From assembly GCF_036227325.1 (NCBI RefSeq), contig NZ_CP109467.1:2976001-3040000 (forward strand): a stretch of 64,000 nt of DNA, in the 5' to 3' direction. The position numbers were made by a program, and so were the translations under genes. Shown here in pieces: positions 8,051 to 18,021 of this stretch. The notes below the pieces were generated by a model. The model was not told where the DNA came from, searched no databases, and saw only the letters and a list, made by a program, of their open reading frames with translations. Origin of the DNA: Streptomyces sp. NBC_01465 (lineage in GTDB: Bacteria; Actinomycetota; Actinomycetes; Streptomycetales; Streptomycetaceae). Position 1 is the first letter of the stretch; each line of letters starts with the position of its first letter.

Positions 8051-9514
8051 CTACGCCGCCCCGCGGCGGGGAGACCCCGGCCCCAGCCTCGTCGCGACCC
8101 ACATCCCCACCAGCGCCACCCCGGCCATCGGCAGGAACACCGCCGCGAACGCGGCAGGGTGCGACGCCGACGACGTGTCGTGAAGCGCCCCCACCGCTCC
8201 CCCGCCCAGCGCAGCGAACGTCGCCCCGCCCACCGCCAGCAGAATCACGTTCGACAGCCCGTCGGAGATCTGCAGCGCCGCCGAGTTCTCCCCCGCCTCC
8301 TCGGGCGCCGACAGCTTCAGCAGCAGCACGCTCGTCGACGCGATCACCATCCCCATCCCGAAGCACCCGATCGCCCACGCGACCGCCACGATCCACACCG
8401 GCACCGACTGGATCAGCACGCTGGGCGCCAGCACGATGGCCACCACCACGCACAGCATCCCGAACACCATCAGGCTCTGCCGGTACGGCTCCAGCCGCGG
8501 CCGGGACTGCACCCACGACCCCAGCGCCCACGTCCCCCCGCCGACCGCCAGCGAGAGCCCCGCCATCGTCGGCGAGAGCCCCCGCTGTGTCACCAGCATC
8601 AGCGGCACGAAGCTCTCCGCCGCGATGAAGGACCCCGCCGCGATCCCCCGCAGCAGCACCACGGACGGCAGCCCGCGCACCGCGCGGTAGGTCCCGCGCG
8701 GCAGCAGCCCGAGTACGGCGGGCACCAAAAGCCCCGCACCCGCCACCGCCGGGATCAGCGACAGCCACCGCAGGTCCTCCCCCGCGTACTGCAGCAGCGC
8801 CGCCCCCGCCGAGATCGCGAGCGCCAGTCGGATGCGCCGCCGGTCGAAGGGCGGAACCGGGGCCGAGGGGTCCGCAGGGCCCGATGCCATCCGCCGGATC
8901 GCCGGGAGCGCCAGCGCGAGCGGGAAGACGACAAGGACCGGAATCCCCACGAAAACCCAGCGCCAGCCCAGGTGTTCGGTCACCGCCCCGGAGACCAGCG
9001 GCCCGACCACCGACGGCACCACCCAGCTCGCCGCGAACCCCGCCATGATCGCGGGGCGCAGCCGCTCGGAGTAGGCGCGGCTGACGACGACGTACAGGGC
9101 GACGATGACCAGTCCCCCGCCCAGCCCCTGCACCGCACGCCCCGCGATGAACAGCCACATCGAGGACGCCGTGCCGGACAGGAGCAGCCCTGCTCCGAAG
9201 GCGGCGATCCCGGTCGCGAGGGGCGCGAGCGGCCCGCGCCGGTCTGCCCACTGCCCGGAGAGGACCATCGAGAACAGAGACGTCGTGAAGTACGCGGAGA
9301 ACGCGAAGGCGTAGAGCGAGACACCGTCCAGTTCACGCGCCGCGATCGGCATCGCCGTGCCGACGGCCGTCGCCTCGAAGGCGATCAGCAGGACGACGGT
9401 GATGATGCCGAGGGAGAGCGCGCGGTGGGTCCTGCCGAGGATCCCGCCCTGCTCAGGGGCGGGTATGGGGGCGGGGGCAGCGACCTCGGCGTCGCGTGGT
9501 TCCAGGACGGTCAT
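8051..9514 (-). CDS. MFS drug/solute exporter, DHA2-like
   Basis: A polytopic membrane transporter of 487 residues. It has the MFS inter-helix motif GQWADRRG in the first half and a motif-C-like run near GFAASWVVPSVVGPLVSG typical of antiporters. Hydrophobic segments suggest 12-14 helices. The start at ATG 9514 (MTVLEPRD) is chosen because the longer frame has no hydrophobic or conserved content. Likely an H+-coupled efflux pump; the substrate is unknown. A perfect palindrome at 9580-9593 upstream may be its operator. Confidence 0.88.
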   Translation of the reverse strand: MTVLEPRDAEVAAPAPIPAPEQGGILGRTHRALSLGIITVVLLIAFEATAVGTAMPIAARELDGVSLYAFAFSAYFTTSLFSMVLSGQWADRRGPLAPLATGIAAFGAGLLLSGTASSMWLFIAGRAVQGLGGGLVIVALYVVVSRAYSERLRPAIMAGFAASWVVPSVVGPLVSGAVTEHLGWRWVFVGIPVLVVFPLALALPAIRRMASGPADPSAPVPPFDRRRIRLALAISAGAALLQYAGEDLRWLSLIPAVAGAGLLVPAVLGLLPRGTYRAVRGLPSVVLLRGIAAGSFIAAESFVPLMLVTQRGLSPTMAGLSLAVGGGTWALGSWVQSRPRLEPYRQSLMVFGMLCVVVAIVLAPSVLIQSVPVWIVAVAWAIGCFGMGMVIASTSVLLLKLSAPEEAGENSAALQISDGLSNVILLAVGGATFAALGGGAVGALHDTSSASHPAAFAAVFLPMAGVALVGMWVATRLGPGSPRRGAA

Positions 9515-9579
9515 GGGCTCAGAGTAAGGGGCGTTGCGGGCTTTGAACCCTGTCCCGGGGAGGGCCTGGGCTAGGCCTT

Positions 9580-9593
9580 TGGTCGTACGACCA
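9580..9593. promoter_or_regulatory. 14-bp palindrome upstream of the MFS gene
   Basis: TGGTCGTACGACCA is a perfect palindrome 66 bases before the exporter start. Its size and symmetry resemble TetR-type operators. No regulator gene is next to it. Confidence 0.5.
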
Positions 9594-9635
9594 TGAACGC
9601 CGTGTGGCAGTCGCATTGCAGGGCGGCCCGCACCC

Positions 9636-9665
9636 TTGAGCTCCCGCACCCCGCCCGCCTACGGT
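9636..9665 (+). promoter_or_regulatory. Vegetative promoter of tRNA-Cys
   Basis: -35 TTGAGC (9636-9641), an 18-base spacer and -10 TACGGT (9660-9665) match the Streptomyces HrdB consensus well. Transcription would begin near 9672, about 15 bases before the mature tRNA. Confidence 0.65.
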
Positions 9666-9686
9666 CGAGGTGTTCGAGTGGCACAT

Positions 9687-9758
9687 GGCCGTGTGCCCGA
9701 GTGGCTGAGGGATTCGCCTGCAAAGCGAAGCACACGGGTTCGATTCCCGTCACGGCCT
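9687..9758 (+). tRNA. tRNA-Cys (GCA)
   Basis: A complete 72-nt cloverleaf. The acceptor stem GGCCGTG/CACGGCC has discriminator U; the anticodon stem TTCGC/GCGAA encloses the loop CTGCAAA with anticodon GCA; the T arm is ACGGG-TTCGATT-CCCGT. The D stem is only three pairs (CCC/GGG) with the loop GAGTGGCTGA, reminiscent of Ser/Leu tRNAs, but the variable loop is just four bases. CCA is not encoded. Confidence 0.9.
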
Positions 9759-9770
9759 CACAGCGAAGGA

Positions 9771-9801
9771 GTGGCCGCCCCCATGGTGCGGGGGCGGCCA
9801 C
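9771..9801 (+). terminator. Terminator of tRNA-Cys
   Basis: An 11-bp GC-rich perfect stem, GTGGCCGCCCC/GGGGCGGCCAC, followed by TTCTT, 12 bases after the tRNA. Confidence 0.8.
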
Positions 9802-9820
9802 TTCTTCGCGTGCGTACGGA

Positions 9821-10327
9821 CTAGGCCTGCTTCTCGGCCTGCGCCGCCTTCACCATCTCCTTGAGGTGCTCCTCGTCCTCCGTGGAGAGCGAGGTCTGCA
9901 CCAACTGGCCGCCGAACTGCGCCAGCTCCGGGACGACCTTGTCGCGCGCCGCAGTCTTGACCAGCACGAAGAGGGCAGCGGCTCCGGGACGGAGGTTCTC
10001 GCTGACCTCCTTCATGAAGTTGTCGTTGACCCCGGTGTCGGTGACGGCCCCGCCCGCGGCGCCCGCCGCCGCGCCCACAGCCGCGCCGAGGAACGGCACC
10101 AGGAAGAGCAGCCCGATGACGCCGCCCCACAGCGCGCCGCTGGCAGCACCCGTGGTGGTGTGGTTGACGGCCTGGTGCAGCTTGATCTTGCCGTCGGACT
10201 CGCGGCGCTCGACGACGACCGCGTCCTCCAGCTCGACAAGGTGTTCGCGGTTCATGGAGAAGAGCTTGTCGCGCACCTGGTTGGCGGTGGCGAGGTCGTT
10301 GTAGGCGACGACGAACAGATTGCTCAT
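9821..10327 (-). CDS. DUF1269 membrane protein
   Basis: A 168-residue protein of the DUF1269 family. The N-terminus has an alpha/beta pattern ([20 protein letters not shown]); a Gly/Ala-rich hydrophobic hairpin at about residues 60-95 ([22 protein letters not shown]) looks like a glycine-zipper membrane insertion; the C-terminus resumes beta-alpha structure. I start at ATG 10327 because GAGGAG precedes it at good spacing. Members are often stress-associated, but the function is unknown. Monocistronic, convergent with the tRNA. Confidence 0.82.
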   Translation of the reverse strand: MSNLFVVAYNDLATANQVRDKLFSMNREHLVELEDAVVVERRESDGKIKLHQAVNHTTTGAASGALWGGVIGLLFLVPFLGAAVGAAAGAAGGAVTDTGVNDNFMKEVSENLRPGAAALFVLVKTAARDKVVPELAQFGGQLVQTSLSTEDEEHLKEMVKAAQAEKQA

Positions 10328-10416
10328 GCGGACTGACTCCTCATCGGGATGCGGTACGACAACACCCACTATAGGAATAAGTCCGCAAATAGGGCATAAA
10401 CGGCGTGTGTGGATCC

Positions 10417-12621
<2,205 letters not shown>

Positions 12622-12668
12622 TCACTGAACTCGGTCAGCACTACCCGCGGCCCGCCGGGGCCATCCGC

Positions 12669-13067
12669 TCAGAGCTGGTGATCTGCCCAAACGTATGACT
12701 CGGGCAGCAAATCCCTGACAGGGACGGCCTTTACGTGCTCACCTACGTGCTCACCGGCGCCGAGCAGCACCCGGATCTCCGGGAAGTAGTCGAGCAGGAC
12801 CTGGCGGCAGCGCCCGCAGGGCGGCACGATGCCGCGGCCCCCGTCGCCGACCGCGACGATCGTGGTGAGGTCGTACGCGCCCTGGGTGGCCGCCGCCCCG
12901 ATCGCGACGAGTTCGGCGCAGGGTCCGCCGGTGAAGTGGTAGACGTTCAGGCCGGTGACGATCCTGCCGTCGGCCGTGCGCACGGCCGCCGCCATCGTGT
13001 GGTTCTCACCGCGGCAGCCGGTGGCCGCCAACTCCGTTGCCGCCGCGACGAGTTCGGCGTCGCTCAC
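12669..13067 (-). CDS. cdd: Cytidine deaminase family protein
   Basis: A 132-residue zinc hydrolase expected to deaminate cytidine/deoxycytidine to uridine. Zinc and catalytic motifs are present: PCAEL (Cys50, Glu52) and PPCGRCRQVL (Cys84, Cys87). Blasticidin-type deaminases share the fold, so the substrate is inferred. GTG 13067 overlaps the Mo-subunit stop by four bases (GTGA), making this the last gene of the xanthine dehydrogenase operon and linking purine and pyrimidine salvage. Confidence 0.88.
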   Translation of the reverse strand: MSDAELVAAATELAATGCRGENHTMAAAVRTADGRIVTGLNVYHFTGGPCAELVAIGAAATQGAYDLTTIVAVGDGGRGIVPPCGRCRQVLLDYFPEIRVLLGAGEHVGEHVKAVPVRDLLPESYVWADHQL

Positions 13068-15370
13068 GGTGTCACCACGGCCGCCTGCGGCCGGATCGGC
13101 AGCCTGCTGACCGGACGCCCGGTGGCCGCCCGTACGGCCGAAGCGACCGCCGCCGGAGACGCCACCACGGGCGCCGCGCCGGCCGCCTTCGCGCCGAAGG
13201 GGGCGACGACGTCGCGCTCCTCGACCAGCTTCACGATGCGGATGTCCGGGGCGTCGAGGGCGGTCGGCAGTGCGTAGCCGGTGAGGTCGGGGTGGCGGAT
13301 GACTCCGCGCGTGGTCCGCAGGTTCTCGGTGAGCGCCGCGCCGACGCCGAGCGTGACCCCGGCCTCGATACGGGCCGCGAGCTGACGGGGGTTGAGGACC
13401 CGGCCCACGTCCTGCGCGACGGCCAGCTCCACCACCCGGACCGAACCGAGCTCGATGTCCACGTCCACCACCGCGCGGATCGCGCAGAACGCGAGGCCGA
13501 CGAAGGCGTCGCCCTGCCCGTTCTCGTCGAGCGGCTCGGTCGGGTGCGGCCGGCACTGGGCGGTGGCCCAGAGCTCCTTGCCGTCCATCGCCTCGGTGAC
13601 GGTCGTCGAGAGCACACCGTCGTACGACGTGATCTTGCCGTCCGCGATCTGCAGCAGCTCCGTCGACATCCCGAACTTGTGCGCCAGGGGCTGCAATAGC
13701 TGCGTCCGCACCATCTTGGCCGCGCGCTCGACCGCACCGCCGGAGACCCAGGTGTGGCGCCCGTGCGTCGCGGGCCCCGCCGGGGGCTGGTCGGTGTCGA
13801 CCGAGGCGACGTGCACCTCCTCGACTCCGAGCGTCTCCTGGACGATCTGCCGGGCCAGCGTGGAGAATCCCTGCCCGGTCTCGACGGCCGCGCAGATCAC
13901 GGTCGCGACCCCGTCGTGGACCTTCACGGTGGCCGTGGAGACCTCGTCCTTGCCCTCGGCGCCGAGCATGTGGACCATGCCGACGCCGTAGCCGACTCCG
14001 CGCCGTACGGCACCGGGCTCGCCCGCGCCCTCGGGCCCTCCGGGCAGCAGCCACTCGTCCTCGGGGGTGTCCACGGGGAGCGCGGGCAGCGGGAAGTCCC
14101 TTACCGCGCGCAGGAGTTCGGCGACGGGGGCCGGGCAGGTGACGGTCTGGCCGGTGGGGAGCAGGTCGCCGGTGGCGAGCACATTGCGGAGGCGCAGCTC
14201 GGCGGGGTCGACGCCCAGCTTGGCGGCCAGCTTGTCCATCTGGCCCTCGTACGCGGCACAGACCTGCAGCGCGCCCTCGCCCCGGACGTGGCCGGACGGC
14301 GGGTTGTTCGTCCGTACCGCCCAGCCCTCGATGAAGGCGTGCGGGACGACGTACGGGCCGCAGGCAAAGGCGACCGCGGCGGCGAGCGACTCGGAGGAGG
14401 CGTCGGCGTACGCGCCCGCGTCGAGGAGGATCTGCGCCTCGACCTTGACCAGCCGACCCTCGGCGTCCGCGTGGTGGCGGTAGCGCAGGAGGGTGGGGTG
14501 GCGGTGGGCGTGGCCGAGGAAGGACTCCTCGCGGGTCGCGGCGAGCTTGACCGGGCAGCCGGTCTTCAACGCCAGGAGCCCGAGCGGGAGTTGGAAGCCG
14601 GTGTCCTCGCGGTCGCCGGTCGCGCCGGGCACGCCGGTGACGACGACCTTCACGCGGTCGGGCTCCAGGCCGAAGCAGGCGGCGGCCAGATCGCGGTCGG
14701 TGTGCGGGTCGGTCGACGCCGTGTAGATCTCGACGCCGCCGTCGGGGCGGGGCACGGCGAGACCGGCCTCGGCACCGATGGGGGCGGGGTCCTGGCGGCC
14801 GATGCGGTAGACCCCTTCGACGACGACCTCGCCGGTGATGTCGGGGTCGCCGTAGCGCAGCGGGATGTGGCGGATGACGTTGCCGTCGGGGTGCAGCGGC
14901 TCGGCGGCGAAGGCCTTCTCCGGGTCGGTGACCGGCTCCAGGACCTCGTACTCGACCGCGATGGCGGCGACGGCCAGGCGCGCGGTGTCCGGGTGGTCGG
15001 CGGCGACCGCGGCGATGGGCTCGCCGTGGTGGCGTACGAGGTCGGAGGCGAAGACGGGCCGGTCCGCGACGGTGCGCCCGTGGGCGGTGTCGCCGGGGAT
15101 GTCGGCGTGCGTGACGACGGCCCTCACGCCCGGCATCGCGGCGGCGGCCGAGGTGTCGATCGAGACGATCCGGGCGTGGGCGTGCGGCGAGCGCAGGATG
15201 GAGGCCCAGAGCAGGCCCTCGGCCCAGAGGTCGGCGGCGTACGGGAAGGTGCCCTCCGCCTTGGCGCGCGCGTCGGCCGAGGAGAGCGACGCGCCGAGCC
15301 CGTGGGCGGGCTGCTCCTGCTCGGTGCCGCTCGTCTCGGGGGTCGTCGCGGTGGCCGCGTCGTTGCTCAC
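13064..15370 (-). CDS. Xanthine dehydrogenase family, molybdopterin-binding subunit
   Basis: The large catalytic subunit (768 residues) of a molybdenum hydroxylase, probably oxidising hypoxanthine/xanthine to urate. The N-terminal aldehyde oxidase/xanthine dehydrogenase hammerhead (GTFPYAADLWAEGLLWASILRSPHAHARI) is followed by the Mo-cofactor domains, with ETGQGFSTLARQI typical of cofactor binding. It is translationally coupled both to the Fe-S subunit upstream (ATGA) and to the deaminase downstream. The substrate could also be another heterocycle; purine is favoured because the deaminase is in the same operon. Confidence 0.92.
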   Translation of the reverse strand: MSNDAATATTPETSGTEQEQPAHGLGASLSSADARAKAEGTFPYAADLWAEGLLWASILRSPHAHARIVSIDTSAAAAMPGVRAVVTHADIPGDTAHGRTVADRPVFASDLVRHHGEPIAAVAADHPDTARLAVAAIAVEYEVLEPVTDPEKAFAAEPLHPDGNVIRHIPLRYGDPDITGEVVVEGVYRIGRQDPAPIGAEAGLAVPRPDGGVEIYTASTDPHTDRDLAAACFGLEPDRVKVVVTGVPGATGDREDTGFQLPLGLLALKTGCPVKLAATREESFLGHAHRHPTLLRYRHHADAEGRLVKVEAQILLDAGAYADASSESLAAAVAFACGPYVVPHAFIEGWAVRTNNPPSGHVRGEGALQVCAAYEGQMDKLAAKLGVDPAELRLRNVLATGDLLPTGQTVTCPAPVAELLRAVRDFPLPALPVDTPEDEWLLPGGPEGAGEPGAVRRGVGYGVGMVHMLGAEGKDEVSTATVKVHDGVATVICAAVETGQGFSTLARQIVQETLGVEEVHVASVDTDQPPAGPATHGRHTWVSGGAVERAAKMVRTQLLQPLAHKFGMSTELLQIADGKITSYDGVLSTTVTEAMDGKELWATAQCRPHPTEPLDENGQGDAFVGLAFCAIRAVVDVDIELGSVRVVELAVAQDVGRVLNPRQLAARIEAGVTLGVGAALTENLRTTRGVIRHPDLTGYALPTALDAPDIRIVKLVEERDVVAPFGAKAAGAAPVVASPAAVASAVRAATGRPVSRLPIRPQAAVVTP

Positions 15371-16896
15371 GCCATGCCTCCGTCGTGCGGGTGGGGTTGC
15401 TGCTGGACGCTGCCCGCGCCGGGGGGCGCCTGGTGCGGGATGCGGGCTTCCTCGGTACTCGCTGCGGTCGCCGCTGCCGACGCCTCGCGCCCGGCGACGA
15501 CCTCGGCGACGGCGTCCAGGACGCCCCGGTAGCCGGAGCAGCGGCAGAGGTTGCCGCAGAGCGCCTGACGGGTCTCGAGCTCGGTGGGGGCGTGGTTGCC
15601 CTCGAGGAGGTCATGGACCGTCATGGCCATGCCAGGGATGCAGAATCCGCACTGCACGGCCCCGCACTGGGCGAGGGCGCGCTGGACGTCGGAGGGTTCG
15701 CCGTCGGTGGCGAGCCCTTCGACCGTACGGACCTCGGACCCGGCGGCGGTGGCCGCGGGCACCAGACAGGAGGCGACGAGCCGCCCGTCGACCTGGACAT
15801 TGCAGGCCCCGCACTCGCCCTGCGAGCACCCGTCCTTGGCCCCGGCGAGACCGAGGCGCTCACGCAGGACGTAGAGCAGCGACTCCCCGATCCAGGCATC
15901 GGTGACGGGCCGGTCGGCGCCGTTCACGCGCAGGACGTAGGAGGCGGGGGTGTGCTCGCTCCGGGCTGCGGGGAGCGCGGGTTCGGCTTCGGGTTCGGCC
16001 GCGAGATCGAGATCGGCCTCGGGCTCGGGTCCGGGCACATCGGCCTCGGGCTCCGGCTCTTCCGCGGGCACCTGTTCCTGCACGGGTGCAGGTACGGGAA
16101 CGGCGGACTCCGGCTCCGGGACGGGCGCGGGCCGCGCCTCCTCGACCGGAGTTTCCTCGACGGCCGTGAACGTCTCGTCCGGTACGGGCGTGCCCTGCGC
16201 CGGGGTCCCGCCGCCGGCCACCGCCCATGGCGCCGGGGCGCCGCCGGGCAGGGTCGGCGGGGCCTGGTGGGTCGTGAACTCCGGTACCGGGGTGCCCTCG
16301 GGCGGGGTTCCGTCCGTCGCGGCCGGCGTCGGCCACGGCGCGGGGGCCGGCTCCGCGTCCGGGTGCGTGGGGCGCGGGTCGAAGTCCCCCGCGGGTTCGT
16401 CCCGTACCGCCCAGGGAGCCGCCGCCCCGCCCGGCAGCGTCGCCGGGCCGCGCAGCGTCGACATCGTGAACTCGCCCGAGTCCTCCGGGACTTCGCCCCC
16501 GGCCACCGGGATCGTCCACTGGCCCGTGAGGTCGCTCGCCGTCGGCTCGGGCTCCGGCTCGCTGAACGTCCACTGCCCCGTCAGCCCCTGGTCCTGCACC
16601 GGCGCGGGCGCCGGTTCCGGCTCGGGCCACTGCGGGGCCTGCGGTGTCACCGGCATCGACCAGGACCCCGTCGCCGCCGGGTCCGTACCGGCCGCGGGCG
16701 TCAACGGAAGGATCATCGGCGGTACGTAGCCGTGCCCGGGCGCCGCGAGCGGCGAGCCCGCGGGGCCCGCCCAGTCCATGTCCTCGGGGTACGCGGGCAG
16801 CTGGACGAACGCCGTCGCCTCGGAGTCGTACTCGCCGCCCTGCGGGACCGGCTGCCAGCCGCCCTGCTGCTCGTGGTTCTCGTCGTTCGTGGTCAT
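15367..16896 (-). CDS. Xanthine dehydrogenase [2Fe-2S] subunit with long N-terminal extension
   Basis: The electron-transfer subunit. The last 191 residues (from 319) are a normal small subunit: a plant-type cluster motif GCSQGECGACN with a distal Cys, then the second cluster CGFC...CGNLCRC. The first 318 residues are absent from ordinary small subunits (about 160-200 residues in total). They are rich in Pro, Glu, Ala and Gly, with internal repeats such as LTGQWT (twice), LPGGA-APWAV (twice) and EGTPVP/QGTPVP, ending in an acidic Glu-Pro stretch. Start ATG 16896 lies in the 3' end of the FAD gene. No signal peptide, so the extension is presumably cytoplasmic and disordered. Confidence 0.9.
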   Translation of the reverse strand: MTTNDENHEQQGGWQPVPQGGEYDSEATAFVQLPAYPEDMDWAGPAGSPLAAPGHGYVPPMILPLTPAAGTDPAATGSWSMPVTPQAPQWPEPEPAPAPVQDQGLTGQWTFSEPEPEPTASDLTGQWTIPVAGGEVPEDSGEFTMSTLRGPATLPGGAAAPWAVRDEPAGDFDPRPTHPDAEPAPAPWPTPAATDGTPPEGTPVPEFTTHQAPPTLPGGAPAPWAVAGGGTPAQGTPVPDETFTAVEETPVEEARPAPVPEPESAVPVPAPVQEQVPAEEPEPEADVPGPEPEADLDLAAEPEAEPALPAARSEHTPASYVLRVNGADRPVTDAWIGESLLYVLRERLGLAGAKDGCSQGECGACNVQVDGRLVASCLVPAATAAGSEVRTVEGLATDGEPSDVQRALAQCGAVQCGFCIPGMAMTVHDLLEGNHAPTELETRQALCGNLCRCSGYRGVLDAVAEVVAGREASAAATAASTEEARIPHQAPPGAGSVQQQPHPHDGGMA

Positions 16897-17786
16897 GCCA
16901 GCGCCCTCCCCAGTGCTCGACGGGCCAGTGCGGCGACGGTCCGCCGCAGGTGGAGTACGGCCGGGGACAGCGGTGGCGCCTCGTCCCCCTCGCCGACCGG
17001 GTCGGGGATGCACGCGGCCGCGACGTACTCCCCGAAGGCGTGGAGCGCCTCCGGTGCGAGCGCCGCCCGTTCGCCGTCCCAGTCGATCAGCGAGGCGATC
17101 CACTGCTCGGCCTCCAGCGGCCGCAGCGGCATCGGCGCGATGGCGCCGACCGCGCACCGCACTCCGCGCCGCGCCGGGTCGAGGACGACCGCGACCGAGG
17201 CGGTGGCGCGTCCCGGCCCGGTGCGCCCGGTCGCCTTGAGGAAGACCTGCGGGGCGTGCAGCAGCGGTACCCGTACAAAACCCACCAACTCGGCGGGCTC
17301 CAGCATGTCCCGCCCCGCGAGCAGATGCGAGACCGGCGTCTCGCGCCGCGCCCCGCCGGGCCCCGCGATCACCAAGGTGGCTTCCAGCGCGGCCAGTACG
17401 GGCAGCGCGTCGCCGGTCGGTGCCGCGGTGACGATGTTCCCGCCGAGCGTTCCGGCGTTACGGATCTGGGGCGGGCCCGCGGCCCGCGAGGCCGCCGCCA
17501 GCGCCGGGATCAGGGCGGCGAAGTCCGGCCGCCCCATCCGCGCGTGCGTGAGGCCCGCGCCGAGCAGCGCGTGTCCGTCCTGGTAGTGCCAGCCGCGGAT
17601 CTCGCTGATGCGGCCGAGGCCGACGAGTCCCGCGGGCCTCAACAGGCCCGCGTTGACCGCCGCCATCAGGTCGGTGCCGCCCGCGACGGGCACGGCGGCG
17701 GGCATGGCGGTGAGGGCCGCCACGGCCTCGTCGAGCGAGGCCGGCAGCGTCACGGCTGCCGCCGCCTGCGGTACGTACGTGCTCAA
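16893..17786 (-). CDS. Xanthine dehydrogenase FAD-binding subunit
   Basis: The FAD-binding, NAD-reducing subunit of the molybdenum hydroxylase, about 297 residues. VPVAGGTDLMAAVNAG is the FAD pyrophosphate loop, and RNAGTLGGNIVTAAPTGD is the second flavin motif. I prefer the TTG at 17786 (LSTYVPQAAAAV), preceded by GGAAGGGG at good spacing. A GTG at 17852 (VSTYRTAV) is an alternative; curiously both starts encode a similar STY beginning. First gene of the four-gene operon; its end overlaps the Fe-S start. Confidence 0.88.
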   Translation of the reverse strand: MSTYVPQAAAAVTLPASLDEAVAALTAMPAAVPVAGGTDLMAAVNAGLLRPAGLVGLGRISEIRGWHYQDGHALLGAGLTHARMGRPDFAALIPALAAASRAAGPPQIRNAGTLGGNIVTAAPTGDALPVLAALEATLVIAGPGGARRETPVSHLLAGRDMLEPAELVGFVRVPLLHAPQVFLKATGRTGPGRATASVAVVLDPARRGVRCAVGAIAPMPLRPLEAEQWIASLIDWDGERAALAPEALHAFGEYVAAACIPDPVGEGDEAPPLSPAVLHLRRTVAALARRALGRALA

Positions 17787-18021
17787 CCCAGCTGCCCCTT
17801 CCAGGTCCGTCCCGGCAGTCCGCCGCACTACGGCCGTACGGTACGTGCTCACAGGCCGGACGTGGCAACTCTGGCACATCTTCCGATCTGCCCGACGCGA
17901 GGGTCCACGAAGGGATGATCCGTACCGGTCCACGTCGATGGTCCGTTTCGCACGGCTTGTTCCGTACGGCCCTCAACGGTCCCAGGAGCGCGCCCGCGGG
18001 ACACGCACCTTCCCCTCACGC

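Noticed and set aside
9687..9801. tRNA-Cys as an integration site for a mobile element
   Set aside because: No integrase, no duplicated 3' tRNA end, and ordinary genes on both sides.
12669..15614. A 981-codon frame spanning the deaminase and the Mo subunit
   Set aside because: Only the C-terminal 132 residues are real (the deaminase); the remainder is out-of-frame Arg/Pro-rich sequence over the molybdenum subunit.
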